From: Bryum argenteum
Lineage: Eukaryota > Streptophyta > Bryopsida > Bryales > Bryaceae
Length of the DNA: 64,000 bases
NCBI GenBank assembly: GCA_037043015.1
Contig: CM073322.1
Span: forward strand, 18,363,601 to 18,427,600
Reading direction: 5' to 3'
Each line of letters opens with the position of its first letter. The stretch's first letter is position 1. A program made the translations under genes and the position numbers. Under the pieces are notes generated by a model. The model did not search any database, was not told the DNA's origin, and saw only the letters and a program-made list of their open reading frames with translations. Positions 60,721 to 64,000 of this stretch are shown one piece after another.

Positions 60721-62607
60721 TTTACTCATGTCAATATTTTCAACTTTGTGTTTTATAGCTTGGAATAGCCCATAACCTTGAAGGATTAGATTGAAAATGA
60801 TACGTGAAAATTGAATCTCAACAAATACTTAATGTGTGCAACTTATGCGTAGAGTAGATTAACTCCTATGTACTGAAATCTCTTGAGTACATTTATAACA
60901 TAACCCTTAAACGCCTTCATAAACGATTTAGGGCAGCATGGGGTATATTTTGCGTCTAGGCATCGGAAGTACGAGCATCGGACAGGCATTGGTCTTGCGA
61001 AATGCACGTTTAGGAACGAGGGAGGTGAGCGGCAGCGAGGGTTAGCCGACATGTCGGGGCTGGGTACCGATTGTGGAAAGACTGGCGGGCAGAGAAGGCC
61101 GGCCGACAGCCACTCGCCTCTACAGACCCACATCACCTACCTGCCTTTGTCTCATTCTTTTCAAAAAAAATTCAAAGAGAAGGTATGTTCCGATAAGGTT
61201 GAATGACAATCAAAGTTTGCACTTTCGGACAATCATGTGCTGTAGCCAGAGACAAGAAGTAAGAAGTAACAAAGAGGTCAGAGATCATTGCAAATGACCA
61301 AGCAAATAATGTAAATGTGCGGAGACAGAAAAAGACTTGGTGTAGAATTGAATTTAGTCTCATGTAGACTCAACAACATTTGAATTTCTTGATTATTTTG
61401 AAGGAGATCATGTTCATTTTACTTGGTGAGCCGTAGAGCTGCTATCCAAACTCGACGAGTTGGATAGCCAAAAACGCCCCGTGGAAATAAATGATAGAAT
61501 CTGAACTGTCACTTTACCATGAAATTACAACCGAAATGGTGTAACCGCGTCGGGCACCTCTACGGGCTTCTCTACGGGCATTTCAGTCAATATGTTAACA
61601 ATTTCCACATAGAAATGCAAATGTGAGATATGTTTAGATCGTCTACTTACCATGACTTTCTTGTATAAAATCCATCCGTTCAAAACTGATTGGTCTAAGA
61701 TATAAAAAAGATTAATTATATCACCACTTTTGATTCCTTTTTGTGCAAAGAGTAGTATCCTCTCATTTGATCATGCACTTCAACGCCCCTCATGTGCTCT
61801 TCATAGTGCAACAACACCGGAGAGGCCAGGATTTCAATATTTCCCCATATGCCAACGGTTATAAACAAAGATTTGGAGTCATCTATGAGACTACACGTCA
61901 TTGAGAGCAAGGAAACGGGTTTGTCTCGGGCGGTGGAGAACCTCTACCCCTTCGTCTGCCCACCAAATCTCTCTTACAAATTTGTTTACATAATCACTGA
62001 AACTGTGATACTCACCTTCTCCGCATTTCAGTCCAGCCCAACAGCGACGCAACGTGCCGGCAAAGCAAGAAGCGGAAATTTCTAGCACAGACACTGTCGG
62101 TAAGATAATTCTCAGCAGAAGTGGCAACGAATGAGCCAATTAGTAAGACATAGACGGAACCAAGTCCCGTGAGAGCTACGCCTCTCTAGGACCGATGGTG
62201 CCACCATCGCAAGGCCGTTGCTTTGTGAACAATTGCAGCAACGACAAACAACAATGTCTGATGCCCCGGACACACTAAAATTGGAGACACCTTCTGATGC
62301 AGGGAACAAAAGCAAAATCTCCAAGCTTGCAACGACAAAACGCAACGGCACACAACAACACACAGGAAAAATTGAATACTGCACAAATGCAAGCGTCTGT
62401 CTCTTACAACATATCGCCGAAAGAGTTGGGATTGAAACTGCGATCGATACAGTCACGAATTGTTGACGGGATCAACGCCTTCCGAAATCTGCTTTTGCTC
62501 CAACGAGATTGATATCCACTGCGAGACGCTACATCCGCCCAGTTCGCTCCTACAGTAGCTAGAACAGTCCAAACGGACCCCTTGGGGTCACCTTTGTTCT
62601 TTGAGAG

Positions 62608-63169
62608 TTAACTCCTAAAGATCCAAGAAGACCAAATGTAGCTTTTGCTACTTCCGGCAGCCTTGATGAATGGCTTAAAGGAAATATTTTTGCCTAATTT
62701 TTTATTGAGGTGCTCCCTATGATGCAAAGTATGTGGTAAAAACTACAAAGCCAAATTCCAATTTTTGAGTCTTTAACGACAATTCTTTAATTGCAAGTCG
62801 AACTCGGGCAGTTAAAACTTGGTTATTAAAAAATAAAAATAAAAATAGAAATGTGTTTATAACCAAATCACTAATGTTCCAAAGAGCCTTAAGTCAAAAG
62901 AGTACCAATTTTACAAGGGCAACGTCTAGAAGTGTCAAAAACAATCTTGTCGATGCCCAAAAGACTTGGGAGACAAGCTTTGGATGTTATGATATTTCAA
63001 TCACTTTTAGAGTTGTAATAATTATATTCTTAGGTACATGATGTTATATTTGGAAGTTAAAAAACAAAGAAAACAAATCCTTTCACACCCTCGGGAGTGC
63101 ATAGAGGTAGAGAATCGTAGTTTTAATGTTCCAAGCTCTCAAAAATATACAAGGCTCTCAAAGGGTTAA
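62608..63169. mobile_element. TTAA-flanked element, family B, inverted, 562 bp
   Basis: Starts TTAACTCCTAAAGATCCAAG and ends CTCTCAAAGGGTTAA. It is the reverse-orientation relative of 48250-48835 along most of its length. Its outer right end is more diverged. Confidence 0.75.
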
Positions 63170-63481
63170 GCCCTACACAACCTGAATGTTGAAAATCAAC
63201 ATATTGGATAAGGGGCAAGATAATTAAACAACGATAACTTCCACATCTAAATTCTCTTTTAGATAAAAAATACTTCGAAATTGAGTCCCAAATTAAGACT
63301 ACTTTATGTGGTAAAAATTTCAAAGCCATAGAAAAAGTATGAATAAATGACATACATTTTACTAAATACAACTCTTGTTTATGAGTTTTCAAACATGGAC
63401 CATGTTTTATCATTGTAAGGCAATTATGGAAAATCAAATAGATGCTTTTATGATTTATTATTTTATTTTAGAATTATAATC

Positions 63482-63748
63482 TTAACCCCTGAGCGCCCCA
63501 ACGGACTAAATCTGTCCGCCAAGAATTTGTCCGATCAGAAGTCAACCCAACTTTGACTAGTATAATAAATAAATCCATACGGTCATTTTGACTCAAATTT
63601 TCAGCACACATTCATACCCTAATCATATTCCAACTTCAACGGTTGGATCTACTTGATCCCATGTTTCTTTGCGCCACGTCACTTTAAACAGATCAAGGTT
63701 CACCACAGCCTAATTTTGCTTGATATGGAGGGGGCGCTCAGGGGTTAA
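63482..63748. mobile_element. TTAA-flanked element, family C-like, 267 bp
   Basis: Starts TTAACCCCTGAGCGCCCC and ends GGGGCGCTCAGGGGTTAA, a perfect 18-bp inverted pair including TTAA. Non-coding. Confidence 0.85.
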
Positions 63749-64000
63749 GAGAAAGGCTAAGAACTTCCTAGTTGGAAGATTTTTAATCCAAATTAATTCA
63801 TTATTAGAGTACTTTAATTTCCTCATCAAATTTTGTCGGATCAAACAATATAATAGAGTGTTTAGGTTCACCAACTCTCTACCTTACGTGCAGAGTTAGT
63901 TATAGTGAGGGGGGAAGGGGAGCGCTTGAAGTATCATAGAATTGCGTGGGTAGCTGGGTAACGTACAGCCTTTCTCTGTCAGACATCCTCGGGGCACATT

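Larger units (their letters stand above)
53845..64000. other. Repeat-rich region with no recognisable gene
   Basis: After the lipoxygenase promoter (to about 54100) the sequence is AT-rich and holds inverted-repeat elements, a purine-rich minisatellite, TTAA-flanked elements and copies of a dispersed repeat shared with 11300-12250. A relic like the right end of the element at 57587-58456 lies near 54585-54675. An ORF cluster at 62218-62512 has no recognised content. Confidence 0.6.

Noticed and set aside
61441-61468. Near-palindrome GCTATCCAA...TTGGATAGC
   Set aside because: A single short hairpin with no flanking context; likely chance or a relic.
62218-62512. Overlapping ORFs with plausible amino-acid composition
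   Set aside because: No recognisable domain and two frames compete; could be a decayed exon but not supportable.

Overview
This window looks like nuclear DNA from a land plant. Genes are split by short GT-AG introns, codon structure is eukaryotic, and there is a plant-type tRNA-Val gene with an upstream CAA motif. The gene set is plant-like: a plastid lipoxygenase, a plastid-type DAD1/PLA1 lipase, an ESD4-like SUMO protease, a Sen1-like helicase with a DLN-type N-terminus and a plant-specific EF-hand protein. Intergenic DNA is AT-rich and full of short inverted-repeat elements. Divergence of the kinesin and lipoxygenase from familiar flowering-plant forms makes a non-seed plant (moss, liverwort or similar) my guess, but the sequence does not settle it.

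Layout, left to right: tRNA-Val(CAC) (86-159); an RNase P/MRP Rpp21/Rpr2/SNM1-type subunit (927-2414, +); an ATG18/WIPI PROPPIN (4250-5670, +); a nine-exon Ulp1/ESD4 SUMO protease (7342-10469, -); a truncated copy of that protease with its upstream DNA (13439-15892), bracketed by direct repeats, and a more decayed relic (about 16260-17000); 6 kb of gene-free repeat DNA; a nine-exon Sen1-like helicase (23352-30268, +); a divergent kinesin motor protein (about 32607-35188, +); a single-exon EF-hand protein (35770-36246, -); 8 kb of MITE-rich DNA; a PLA1/DAD1-like lipase (44380-46175, +); and a seven-exon 13-LOX-like lipoxygenase (50508-53844, -). The last 10 kb are repeats. I derived all exon borders by hand from splice signals, reading frame and family conservation.

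Most genes are unrelated housekeeping functions (RNA processing, autophagy, SUMO removal, R-loop/termination helicase, motor, calcium). The exception is the tail-to-tail lipase and lipoxygenase, which would act in consecutive steps of plastid oxylipin synthesis.

The most unusual signal is a set of non-autonomous elements bounded on both sides by TTAA, with inverted ends beginning CCC(C/T)T(A/G)A. They occur at sizes of 80, about 267 and 562-586 bp. One 80-bp insertion has a paralogous empty site inside the window. TTAA targeting is the signature of piggyBac-like transposition, which is not commonly described in plants. Other points are a kinesin lacking both switch I Arg and switch II Glu, a promoter-proximal Stowaway-like element at the lipase, and three introns that are stop-free multiples of three.
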